57,694 nucleotides of DNA from Labrenzia sp. DG1229. Its GTDB lineage: Bacteria; Pseudomonadota; Alphaproteobacteria; Rhizobiales; Stappiaceae. The notes beneath the pieces are model-generated. The model saw only the letters and a program-made list of their open reading frames with translations, had not been told where the DNA came from and ran no database searches. The position numbers and the translations under genes were made by a program. The stretch covers positions 183,815-241,508 of the forward strand of contig NZ_KI928941.1 in assembly GCF_000521215.1 (NCBI RefSeq), given 5' to 3'. Of the stretch, positions 43,355 to 51,147 are shown piece by piece. The number at the start of each line of letters is the position of its first letter. Within the stretch, counting starts at the first letter, position 1.

Positions 43355-43821
43355 CCTCGGACCCTGAATCCCTTTCCAAGGCACGTTTGCGCGTCTGGTT
43401 GAAACTCCTGAAGGCCGTAAACGGCATTGAAGGTGAAATTCGCCGCAACCTTCGGGATCGTCACAGGACGACATTGCCGCGCTTCGATGTCATGTCCGCT
43501 CTCGCTAGGTTTCCCGACGGGTTGAAAATGAGCGATCTCTCTTCTTTCCTGAAGGTCTCGAACGGCAATGTGACCGGCATTGTCGACAAGCTGACGGAAG
43601 AAGAGCTCGTTCAGCGGGTCCCGGTTCCCGGCGACAAGCGCGCTCAGATCGCCCGGCTGACATCAAAGGGCAAGGCCGAATTCGAAAAGCTCGCCGGACA
43701 TCATGAAGGCTGGATCGACACGCTGCTGGATGCGTTGTCGATGGAAGATCTCGAAACCCTTTCCGATACTCTCGAAAGAGTGCTTTCCCAAAGCACTGAA
43801 AAGGAGCGCGCGGATGCGTAG
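43351..43821 (+). CDS. MarR-family regulator of the aromatic-CoA operon
   Basis: The 156-residue MarR protein has a winged helix (TTLPRFDVMSALARFPDGLK, LSSFLKVSNGNVTGIVDKLT) and the wing RVPVPGDKRAQIARLTSKG. The GTG start at 43351 has GGGAGGTGA just upstream. Genes of this kind (for example BadR-like proteins) sense aryl-CoA thioesters and repress the operon in which they lie. The perfect palindrome at 42447 upstream of the operon is the likely binding site. The stop overlaps the hydratase start by eight bases. Confidence 0.87.
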   Translation: MTSDPESLSKARLRVWLKLLKAVNGIEGEIRRNLRDRHRTTLPRFDVMSALARFPDGLKMSDLSSFLKVSNGNVTGIVDKLTEEELVQRVPVPGDKRAQIARLTSKGKAEFEKLAGHHEGWIDTLLDALSMEDLETLSDTLERVLSQSTEKERADA

Positions 43822-44614
43822 CGACGTCAAACATTTTCGCTGTGAAATCGCCGATGGCATCGCGCGAATAGCGCTCGACAGGCCGGAACGGAAAAATCCG
43901 CTCACCTTCGAAAGTTATGCCGAACTGCGCGACTGGTTTCGCGATCTTCACTATGCGGACGACGTGCATGCCGTGGTGATCATGCCGAATGGTGGCAACT
44001 TCAGTTCCGGCGGAGACGTCCATGACATCATAGGTCCGCTGACCCGCATGTCCATGAAGGAGCTCCTCGCCTTCACCCGCATGACGGGCGATCTGGTTAA
44101 AGCGATGCTTGGATGCGGAAAGCCGGTCATTTCAGCCGTCGACGGGATCTGCGCCGGCGCTGGCGCTATCATGGCCATGGCGTCCGATCTGCGCATTGCA
44201 ACACCAGACGCCAAGGTCGCTTTCCTGTTCAATCGCGTGGGCCTCGCCGGCTGCGATATGGGAGCCTGCGCAATCCTTCCCAGGATCATCGGCCAGGGAC
44301 GCGCCGCCGAACTTCTGTATCTCGGCCGCTCCATGAAGGCGGACGAAGGCCATGCCTGGGGGTTCTTCAACGCGGTGGTGGAAACAGGCGACCTTGAGGC
44401 AACTGCCATGAACATGGCCGGACGTATTGCCTCCGGACCGACATTTGCAAATTCAATGACAAAGACGATGCTTGCCCAGGAATGGTCGATGAGCCTGGAT
44501 CAGGCGATCGAGGCTGAAGCACAGGCCCAGGCGATCTGTATGCAGGGAAATGATTTCCGCAGAGCCTACGAGGCCTTTGCCGCGAAGGAAAAACCTGTTT
44601 TCGAGGGAGACTGA
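43814..44614 (+). CDS. Enoyl-CoA hydratase/isomerase family protein
   Basis: The start at 43814 follows AAAAGGAGCG; the 266-residue length is normal for crotonases. VVIMPNGGNFSSGGDVHDI supplies the first oxyanion-hole NH, and AVDGICAGAGAIMAMASDLR the second. FNRVGLAGCDMGACAILPR carries the position of the catalytic acid in hydratases, though here it reads Cys-Asp. It adds water to, or cleaves, a CoA-bound ring-derived acid. It shares TGATG with the acyl-CoA dehydrogenase start. Confidence 0.86.
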   Translation: MRSDVKHFRCEIADGIARIALDRPERKNPLTFESYAELRDWFRDLHYADDVHAVVIMPNGGNFSSGGDVHDIIGPLTRMSMKELLAFTRMTGDLVKAMLGCGKPVISAVDGICAGAGAIMAMASDLRIATPDAKVAFLFNRVGLAGCDMGACAILPRIIGQGRAAELLYLGRSMKADEGHAWGFFNAVVETGDLEATAMNMAGRIASGPTFANSMTKTMLAQEWSMSLDQAIEAEAQAQAICMQGNDFRRAYEAFAAKEKPVFEGD

Positions 44615-45762
44615 TGGCAGACAAGACATTCCTTACCTGGCCGTTCCTCGACGACCGGCACCGCGCACTTGCCGCCGATCTGGAGACATGGGCTGAGGCC
44701 AATCTGGACCACCTTGATCACAGCGACACGGATACGGCCTGCAAACGCCTGGTCGCCGACCTCGGTCATGCCGGATTTCTGCAACACACCGGATCGCCGG
44801 GTGGCTCACTGGATGTTCGCAGTCTCTGCCTGATCCGCGAAACGCTTGCGCGCTATGACGGGCTCGCTGATTTCTCATTTGCGATGCAAGGTCTCGGAAC
44901 GGGTGCGATATCCCTTTTCGGCACAGATGCGCAGAAGGACGAGTGGCTTCCGCTCACGCGAAACGGAAAGGCGATTTCCGCCTTTGCCCTGACCGAGCCG
45001 CAATCGGGGTCTGACGTCGCCAACTCGACCATGACTGCAGAAGATAACGGCGACGCCTATGTGCTGAACGGCGAAAAGACCTGGATCTCCAACGGCGGGA
45101 TTGCCGACATATACACGCTGTTCGCCAGAACAGGCGAAGCGCCCGGCGCAAAGGGGCTGTCGGCCTTTTTGGTGACACCGGATGTTTCCGGTTTCGAGGT
45201 CGTCGAGCGTCTGGAAACCATCGCGCCGCACCCCCTGGCAACATTGCGTTTCACGGACTGCCGTATTGCCAAATCCAACCTGATCGGCACACCGGGTGCG
45301 GGTTTCAGGATTGCCATGTCCGTCCTGGACATCTTTCGCTCAACGGTCGCTGCCGCTGCCCTGGGGTTTGCCCGCCGGGCACTCGACGAGGCCCTGCACC
45401 GGGTAACGACCCGGAACATCCAGGGAGCTCCGCTTTTTGATCTTCAGCTTGTTCAGGGACATATCGCCGACATGGCGCTGGACATCGATGCCGCGGCTCT
45501 CCTGATCTACCGCGCTGCCTGGACCAAGGACAGTGGCGCACCTCGGGTCACGCGCGAGGCAGCCATGGCAAAGCTGTTCTCCACCGATCAGGCACAGCAG
45601 GTGATCGACAAGGCGGTTCAGCTTCACGGCGGTGATGGTGTACGCTCGGGCACAACGGTCGAAAAACTGTATCGGGAGATCCGGGCCCTGCGCATTTATG
45701 AAGGCGCCTCCGACGTTCAGAAAATCATAATCGCGCGTCAGACCTTGCAGCAAATCCTCTGA
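44614..45762 (+). CDS. Acyl-CoA dehydrogenase
   Basis: The 382-residue flavoprotein has the ACAD signatures FALTEPQSGSDVANSTMTAE for FAD binding, GEKTWISNGGIADIYTLFAR, and near the C-terminus QLHGGDGVRSGTTVEKLYRE followed by RIYEGASDVQ, whose Glu is the usual catalytic base. It introduces a double bond into an acyl-CoA. In bacterial aminobenzoyl-CoA clusters an ACAD handles alicyclic or ring-opened acyl-CoA. Start and stop are coupled to its neighbours. Confidence 0.88.
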   Translation: MADKTFLTWPFLDDRHRALAADLETWAEANLDHLDHSDTDTACKRLVADLGHAGFLQHTGSPGGSLDVRSLCLIRETLARYDGLADFSFAMQGLGTGAISLFGTDAQKDEWLPLTRNGKAISAFALTEPQSGSDVANSTMTAEDNGDAYVLNGEKTWISNGGIADIYTLFARTGEAPGAKGLSAFLVTPDVSGFEVVERLETIAPHPLATLRFTDCRIAKSNLIGTPGAGFRIAMSVLDIFRSTVAAAALGFARRALDEALHRVTTRNIQGAPLFDLQLVQGHIADMALDIDAAALLIYRAAWTKDSGAPRVTREAAMAKLFSTDQAQQVIDKAVQLHGGDGVRSGTTVEKLYREIRALRIYEGASDVQKIIIARQTLQQIL

Positions 45763-45789
45763 ATTCGAACCAGAAAGAGAGACAGGACC

Positions 45790-46242
45790 ATGACCAATAA
45801 ACTTGACGGTGGCATTACCCCGAACGGTGAAGGTTTTGACGGCGTAGAACTCAACATTCTCGGCCAGACCTATTACCCCAAGGCCTGGTGCGAAAGCACA
45901 TTCGCTTTTGAAACGAATTCGATGCCCGGTCAATTCGTTCCTGTTCATATTCACCCGACACAGGACGAATTTATCCTCGTCCAGGAAGGCGAACTCGACC
46001 TCAAGCTCGACGGAAAATGGACCAAGGCCCGGGCAGGTGATCTCGTGCGCATGCCGATGGGTGTTCCGCATGGCTATTTCAACAAGTCGGAAAGCCCGTG
46101 CCGTGCACTCTTCTGGGTGTCCCCTGCCGGCAAGCTCAAGGAGCTCTTCGATGAGCTGCACGAGATGACCGATGTGGAAGCTGTCGTGCGTGTCTCGGCA
46201 GAACACGATGTGGACTTTCTCCCGCCGGAAGCCAACGACTAG
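45790..46242 (+). CDS. Cupin-domain protein
   Basis: The 150-residue single-cupin protein has HIHPTQDEFILVQEGELDLK with the metal-ligand pattern H-x-H-x(4)-E, and VPHGYFNKSE with the second His. Cupins of this kind often bind Fe or Zn. It lies between acyl-CoA dehydrogenase and CoA-ligase genes, a position seen in aerobic aryl-CoA clusters, where the role is not established; a small dioxygenase, isomerase or sensor role is possible. Confidence 0.8.
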   Translation: MTNKLDGGITPNGEGFDGVELNILGQTYYPKAWCESTFAFETNSMPGQFVPVHIHPTQDEFILVQEGELDLKLDGKWTKARAGDLVRMPMGVPHGYFNKSESPCRALFWVSPAGKLKELFDELHEMTDVEAVVRVSAEHDVDFLPPEAND

Positions 46243-46354
46243 ACCAGGCACCGGAAGTCTCAACGTTTCACAGGCGCCGGAACATCCCGATCACAATCGA
46301 TCGGAGGCAAAAGATTCCGGCGCGACAGGTAGCCGACAAGGAACAAACTCGATC

Positions 46355-47983
46355 ATGGCCGGTGCACTCTCGCCTTCCGCGCATGTGGATACTTTCGCGC
46401 GCGACAACCTTCCGCCCGAAGACCAGTGGCCGGAATTCCTGCTTGATGGTTTTGACTATCCGGATCGTCTCAATGCTGCCGTCGAATTGACGGACAGGAT
46501 GGTTGAAAAGGGTTTTGGCGATCACACGGCACTCATCGGCAACGGCAGACGGCGGACCTACAAGGAACTTGCCGACTGGACCAACCGCCTGGCTCACGCT
46601 CTCACCGAAGACCTTGGTGTCAAGCCCGGCAACCGCGTTCTGATCCGATCCGCCAACAATCCCGCGATGGTTGCCTGCTGGCTGGCGGCGACCAAAGCCG
46701 GGGCTGTCGTCATCAATACCATGCCGATGCTGCGTGCCGGAGAGCTGTCCAAGATCATCGACAAGGCGGAGGTTGAATTTGCCCTCTGCGACACGCGTCT
46801 GATGGACGAGCTCGTTGCCTGTGCCAAGACATCTGACTTTCTGAAGAAAGTCATCAGCTTTGACGGAACCTCCAATCACGACGCGGAACTGGATCGCCTG
46901 GCCCTGGAAAAGCCGGTCGGGTACGAAGCCGTTGCAACGGGAAGCGACGACGTGGCCTTGTTGGGTTTCACCTCAGGATCAACCGGAACGCCAAAAGCGA
47001 CCATGCATTTCCACAGGGACCTGCTGATCATCGCTGACGGTTATGCCAAGGAAGTTCTCGGCGTAACGCCCGACGACATCTTCATCGGCTCGCCACCCCT
47101 CGCCTTCACATTCGGCCTTGGCGGTCTTGCCGTCTTTCCGCTGCGTTTTGGCGCAGCGGCAACGCTTCTGGAAAGCGCCACGCCGCCCAACATGATCGAG
47201 ATAATCCAGAAATACAAAGCAACGGTCTGTTTTACCGCGCCGACGGCCTACCGCGTCATGCTTCAGGCCATGGAGGACGGCGCAGATCTCTCGTCGCTGC
47301 GTGCCGCGGTTTCCGCAGGCGAGACCCTGCCGGCACCCGTCTACGACGCCTGGATGCAAAAGACCGGCAAGCCGATGCTTGACGGTATCGGTGCAACGGA
47401 GATGTTGCATATTTTCGTTTCCAATCGCTTCGACGATCATAAGCCTGCCTGCACCGGCAAGCCGGTGAGCGGGTACGAGGTCAGGGTTCTGGGTGCCGAC
47501 GGTGAACCTGTCGCGGCAGGAGAAACCGGACGCCTTGCCGTACGCGGCCCGACTGGCTGTCGCTACCTGGCAGATGAGCGGCAGCGTGATTACGTGATCG
47601 ACGGCTGGAACATCACCGGCGACAGCTTTTCAATGAGCGAAGACGGCCATCTCCACTTTGCAGCCCGGAACGACGACATGATCATCTCTTCCGGTTACAA
47701 CATCGCCGGGCCGGAAGTGGAGGCAGCCCTCCTGTCCCACCCGTCGGTCCAGGAATGCGCTGTGATCGGCGTCCCTGACGAAAGCCGTGGTGCCATTGTG
47801 GAGGCACATGTGGTTCTGATCGCCGGCGCTTATCCGACCGACGACACCCGCAAATCCTTGCAGGATCACGTGAAGGCGACCATCGCACCCTACAAGTACC
47901 CCCGGTCGATCGTCTTCTCCGACACCTTGCCAAAAACCGAAACCGGAAAGATCCAACGCTTCCGGCTTAGGCAGGAGCCTTAG
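46355..47983 (+). CDS. Benzoate/2-aminobenzoate-CoA ligase family protein
   Basis: The 542-residue adenylate-forming enzyme starts at ATG 46355 (AAGGAAC upstream). It has the AMP-binding loop FTSGSTGTPKATMHFHRDL, GSPPLAFTFGLGGLAVFPLR and AVSAGETLP. GIGATEMLHIFVSN and ITGDSFSMSEDGHLHF lead into the C-terminal domain with DDMIISSGYNIAGPEVE and the catalytic Lys in PKTETGKIQRF. The ATMHFHRD and PPLAFTFGLGG blocks are typical of the benzoate/2-aminobenzoate-CoA ligase group. It activates an aromatic acid to its CoA thioester, the first step of the pathway of this operon. Confidence 0.87.
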   Translation: MAGALSPSAHVDTFARDNLPPEDQWPEFLLDGFDYPDRLNAAVELTDRMVEKGFGDHTALIGNGRRRTYKELADWTNRLAHALTEDLGVKPGNRVLIRSANNPAMVACWLAATKAGAVVINTMPMLRAGELSKIIDKAEVEFALCDTRLMDELVACAKTSDFLKKVISFDGTSNHDAELDRLALEKPVGYEAVATGSDDVALLGFTSGSTGTPKATMHFHRDLLIIADGYAKEVLGVTPDDIFIGSPPLAFTFGLGGLAVFPLRFGAAATLLESATPPNMIEIIQKYKATVCFTAPTAYRVMLQAMEDGADLSSLRAAVSAGETLPAPVYDAWMQKTGKPMLDGIGATEMLHIFVSNRFDDHKPACTGKPVSGYEVRVLGADGEPVAAGETGRLAVRGPTGCRYLADERQRDYVIDGWNITGDSFSMSEDGHLHFAARNDDMIISSGYNIAGPEVEAALLSHPSVQECAVIGVPDESRGAIVEAHVVLIAGAYPTDDTRKSLQDHVKATIAPYKYPRSIVFSDTLPKTETGKIQRFRLRQEP

Positions 47984-48079
47984 CGAAAAGATTTCACGCG
48001 TGAAGCCGAGTGCGAGTTTCGCTGACGTTACCAAGATCGCCTTGAACGGCAGAATATCAACCAGGGAATAACTTTCATC
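47984..48079. other. Gap with 12-bp palindrome
   Basis: TTCACGCGTGAA at 47993-48004 is a perfect palindrome ten bases after the ligase stop. It could be a small stem or an operator ahead of the RidA gene; no T-run follows. Confidence 0.25.
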
Positions 48080-48475
48080 ATGCCATCGAAACTCATTCAG
48101 CCTGAGGGCTGGGCACCTGCCAGGGGATATGCAAACGGAATGCTGACCAGCGGGAAAACCCTGCATATCGGCGGGCAGATCGGCTGGACCAGGGACCAGG
48201 TGTTCGAGTCCCGTGACTTCATTGGTCAGATGGAACAGACACTCGCCAACATCGCCGAAATCGTCAAGGAAGCCGGTGGAGAGGTCACGGACATTGTTCG
48301 ACTGACCTGGTTCATCACTGACAAGCGGGAATATCTCGCCCGCCAAAAGGAAGTCGGCCAGGCGTACCGGCGGGTCTTCGGCAGACATTTCCCGGCCATG
48401 TCTGTCGTGGTGGTAGCCGATCTGATCGAAGACGACGCACTGATCGAAATCGAGGCAACCGCGCAGATCGTTTGA
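48080..48475 (+). CDS. RidA/YjgF-family deaminase
   Basis: The 131-residue RidA-type protein has LHIGGQIGWTRD at about residue 33, ANIAEIVKEAGGEVTDIVRL and an end FPAMSVVVVADLIEDDALIE followed by IEATAQIV. RidA proteins hydrolyse reactive enamines/imines to ketones and ammonia. In an aminobenzoyl-CoA pathway it would speed removal of the amino group after ring opening or reduction. The ATG lies 96 bp after the ligase gene and the gene probably ends the operon. Confidence 0.85.
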   Translation: MPSKLIQPEGWAPARGYANGMLTSGKTLHIGGQIGWTRDQVFESRDFIGQMEQTLANIAEIVKEAGGEVTDIVRLTWFITDKREYLARQKEVGQAYRRVFGRHFPAMSVVVVADLIEDDALIEIEATAQIV

Positions 48476-48488
48476 ACCGGCGTCCGGC

Positions 48489-49319
48489 TCAGGCCTGCGT
48501 TATTGTCCTCAGTATTTCCGAAACGCTGGTTCGCATTGCCGGCATGGTCGATTTCAGGATCGCCAGCCGGTCAAAAATCTCAGGTTGCTCTTCAAGCGTC
48601 CGCCTCAGCGACGCTCCGAAAGACTGGCGGAGCTCCGTGCCGAGATTGAACTTGCAGACCCGGGTCTGACGCGCAAGACGCCGGCGGATTTCCGGCGGGA
48701 TGCCGCTCCCGCCATGGAGCACCAGCGGTTTTGACGTCACGTCTTCGATGGATTTCAGGACATCGAAATCAATTCCGTCCGTTTTTTCAGTCTGCAGATG
48801 CACGTTGCCAACCGAGATCGCAATTGCATCAGCGCCGCTCTCGCGGTCGAAGCGTCCAGCCTCAAGGGGGTCGGTGAAGGCCGAGGCCGCACCGTCCGCA
48901 TAGCCGACATAGCCAACTTCCCCTTCCACCGAAACGCCTGCGGCATGTGCTTCTTCTGCAAGGCGCGCCGTAAGGTCGATGTTCTCGGAAATCGGCAGTT
49001 TGGACCCATCGAACATCACCGAGGTGAAGCCGTGATCGATACCGCTTCTGCACTCATCGACCGCATAGCCGTGATCCAGATGGCAGACGACCGGCACACG
49101 CGCCTGATCGGCAAGATAACGGATCATCTTTCCGATGACGGGAACCGGTGTGTGCGCCCGGCATCCTGGACCAGCCTGCAGAATGATGGCGGACCCGGCT
49201 TCCTCGGCAGCTTCGACAAAGGCAACCGCATCCTCCCAGCCAAGCACGACAAGCCCGGCAATGGCGTAGCGACCGTGTATCGCCGGCTCGAGGACGTCGG
49301 CGAGCGTTGCTGCTGTCAT
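48489..49319 (-). CDS. Class II ketose-bisphosphate aldolase, IolJ-like
   Basis: The 276-residue zinc aldolase has metal and catalytic motifs CHLDHGYAVDECRSGIDHGF, VSVEGEVGYVG, ISVGNVHLQ, LHGGSGIPPE and FNLGTELRQSF. ATG 49319 overlaps the iolB stop (ATGA), and upstream in-frame starts lie within iolB. Its place at the end of an iolD-iolC-iolB operon indicates cleavage of 2-deoxy-5-keto-gluconate 6-phosphate to dihydroxyacetone phosphate and malonate semialdehyde (IolJ). In sequence it belongs to the broad fructose/tagatose-bisphosphate aldolase family. Confidence 0.82.
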   Translation of the reverse strand: MTAATLADVLEPAIHGRYAIAGLVVLGWEDAVAFVEAAEEAGSAIILQAGPGCRAHTPVPVIGKMIRYLADQARVPVVCHLDHGYAVDECRSGIDHGFTSVMFDGSKLPISENIDLTARLAEEAHAAGVSVEGEVGYVGYADGAASAFTDPLEAGRFDRESGADAIAISVGNVHLQTEKTDGIDFDVLKSIEDVTSKPLVLHGGSGIPPEIRRRLARQTRVCKFNLGTELRQSFGASLRRTLEEQPEIFDRLAILKSTMPAMRTSVSEILRTITQA

Positions 49320-50158
49320 TTGAACTTCGCGATCATGTCCTTGATGCCGGGGATGGTTTCGATCTGCCAGGCATGGTCCGGCTGGAAGAACTGCACGAGC
49401 GAACGCTGCGACAGGCCACCCAGGATGGTGAAATAGTACATCTGGTATCCGGGTGCGACGACGCACGGATGGTAGCCTTTGTCCAGAACGATCGTGGACC
49501 CGTCGACGATATGGTAGGCATCACCGACTTCGCCATCCTCTCGCTGGACCAGCTGCATGCCGAAGCCGTTTTTGGGCCGGAACCTGAAATTGTAGGTTTC
49601 GTCATGACGGCTCTCTTCCGGCAAACGGTCGGTGTCATGCTTGTGCGGCGGGAACCCGGACCATCCCCCCTCCCCAACCGTGAACAGTTCGGAGACGAGC
49701 AGCCGCCCGACCTTGTCGTGATACTTCGTTCCAAGGATATGCTTGATCTTGCGATGGGTTTTGGTGTCGTCAGATCCGTATTGAACAAGATCGATATCCG
49801 CAGCCCGGACATCAAACGGGTCGAGAACCTTGTCGTATTTGGCGCCGGCGATGAATACTTCCGCTTCATCGCTTACGCAGACGAACCGCGCTTTCGCGCC
49901 GCTGGGTATATAGACCCCTTCCGGTTCCCCGTCCCAGACGTCGACACCTCGATTGCCGATTGCGGCAAAAGCAACTCCTTCAACATCGACATCCACGCTG
50001 CCCGTCGCAGGTACGACTGCTGTTTCATATCCCGGCACGGTATATTCGAACGCCTGGCCGCGGCTCAGTTTGACGATATTGAAGTAGTTCAGCGGAACCC
50101 GGCTGTCCTCGACATCGACGATCGCCTTGTTTTCATTGTCATAGGGAGGAAAGTGCAT
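49316..50158 (-). CDS. iolB: 5-deoxy-glucuronate isomerase
   Basis: The 280-residue double-cupin protein has the diagnostic block GWSGFPPHKHDTDRLPEESR followed by HDETYNFRF, which holds the metal-binding His and Glu. GYHPCVVAPGYQMYYFTIL is near the C-terminus. IolB converts 5-deoxy-D-glucuronate to 5-dehydro-2-deoxy-D-gluconate in myo-inositol breakdown. It lies between iolC (12 bp upstream) and the aldolase (4-base overlap). Confidence 0.93.
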   Translation of the reverse strand: MHFPPYDNENKAIVDVEDSRVPLNYFNIVKLSRGQAFEYTVPGYETAVVPATGSVDVDVEGVAFAAIGNRGVDVWDGEPEGVYIPSGAKARFVCVSDEAEVFIAGAKYDKVLDPFDVRAADIDLVQYGSDDTKTHRKIKHILGTKYHDKVGRLLVSELFTVGEGGWSGFPPHKHDTDRLPEESRHDETYNFRFRPKNGFGMQLVQREDGEVGDAYHIVDGSTIVLDKGYHPCVVAPGYQMYYFTILGGLSQRSLVQFFQPDHAWQIETIPGIKDMIAKFK

Positions 50159-50170
50159 CTGTGTGTCTCC

Positions 50171-51145
50171 TCAGGACTGTGGGGCTGAGTGATTGGAAAG
50201 AAATTCGCCAAGTTCGGCAGGCGTCGGCATCGCGGGCGCGCATCCGAATTTTGATACCACCATTGCGGCGGCGGCCGATCCTCTGAGAACCGCGTCTTCG
50301 AGGGAAAGTTCTGCAGCAAGCGACGCCATGAGCGAGGCCATGAAGGCATCTCCGGCCCCCATCGGCTTGATCGCATCAACGGCAAAGATCCCGGTTTCAA
50401 ACGAACCGCCCGGGGAAAAGGCGATCGATCCGCGCTCACCCATCTTGTAGATCGCGGTCTTGTCGGACGATCCCAGTTTGCCGGCTAGTTTCAGCCCGTC
50501 CTCGTGTGTTCCATTGGCAACGACGGCAAATTCGTCATCGTTGCCAACCACAAGATCCGCGGCTTCGATCGCAGCCCGGTAGATCTCGGCAGCTTCGTTT
50601 GCGCTTGGCCAGGAATACGGCCGATAGTCGAGGTCGATCACGACAAGCGCACCGGCAGCGCGCGCGTGTTCCATCGCCTTGAGCGTTGCCTCCCGGGACG
50701 GGCTTGCGGCAAGCGCCGTACCTGTCAGTACCAATGAATCGAATGCCTCGAATGAAACACCGAGAACCTGGTCTTTGCTCAGCAGAAGATCGGAGGCGTT
50801 GTTCCGGTACAGGGTGTTCTGTGTATTCTCGAGACGGGTTTCCGTCACCGCGAGCGACGTGCGCGATTCACCTGACAGAACCCGGACATGCTCTGTCCCG
50901 ATACCGTAGTCTTTCAGCTGGTTGAGGACAAAGCGGCCGATAGAGTCGTCGGAAACACACGTCAGAAGACTGACCGACAAGCCGTGCCGGGCGATTCCCG
51001 CGGCAATATTGCCGGAAGACCCTCCAAGTGCTGTTGTAAACTGCGTTGCGCGCTCTGCCTCCGCGCCCGGCGGGTCGGCGTAGAAATCCATCCCGGCCCG
51101 ACCGAGAACCAGAAACTTTGAACGCGAATTGAGAGAGGTCGGCAA
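50171..51145 (-). CDS. iolC: 5-dehydro-2-deoxygluconokinase
   Basis: The protein of about 324 residues belongs to the PfkB/ribokinase family: FLVLGRAGMDFYADPPG at the N-terminus, ALGGSSGNIAAGIARHG, and the C-terminal ATP/anion-hole motif KPMGAGDAFMASLM with the catalytic Asp. It phosphorylates 5-dehydro-2-deoxygluconate. The start is TTG 51145, 3 bp after the iolD stop with AAGGG upstream. Many alphaproteobacterial IolC proteins are about 640 residues with a fused C-terminal DUF2090 domain; this one lacks it, and a separate aldolase gene occurs downstream. Confidence 0.9.
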   Translation of the reverse strand: MPTSLNSRSKFLVLGRAGMDFYADPPGAEAERATQFTTALGGSSGNIAAGIARHGLSVSLLTCVSDDSIGRFVLNQLKDYGIGTEHVRVLSGESRTSLAVTETRLENTQNTLYRNNASDLLLSKDQVLGVSFEAFDSLVLTGTALAASPSREATLKAMEHARAAGALVVIDLDYRPYSWPSANEAAEIYRAAIEAADLVVGNDDEFAVVANGTHEDGLKLAGKLGSSDKTAIYKMGERGSIAFSPGGSFETGIFAVDAIKPMGAGDAFMASLMASLAAELSLEDAVLRGSAAAAMVVSKFGCAPAMPTPAELGEFLSNHSAPQS

Positions 51146-51147
51146 GG

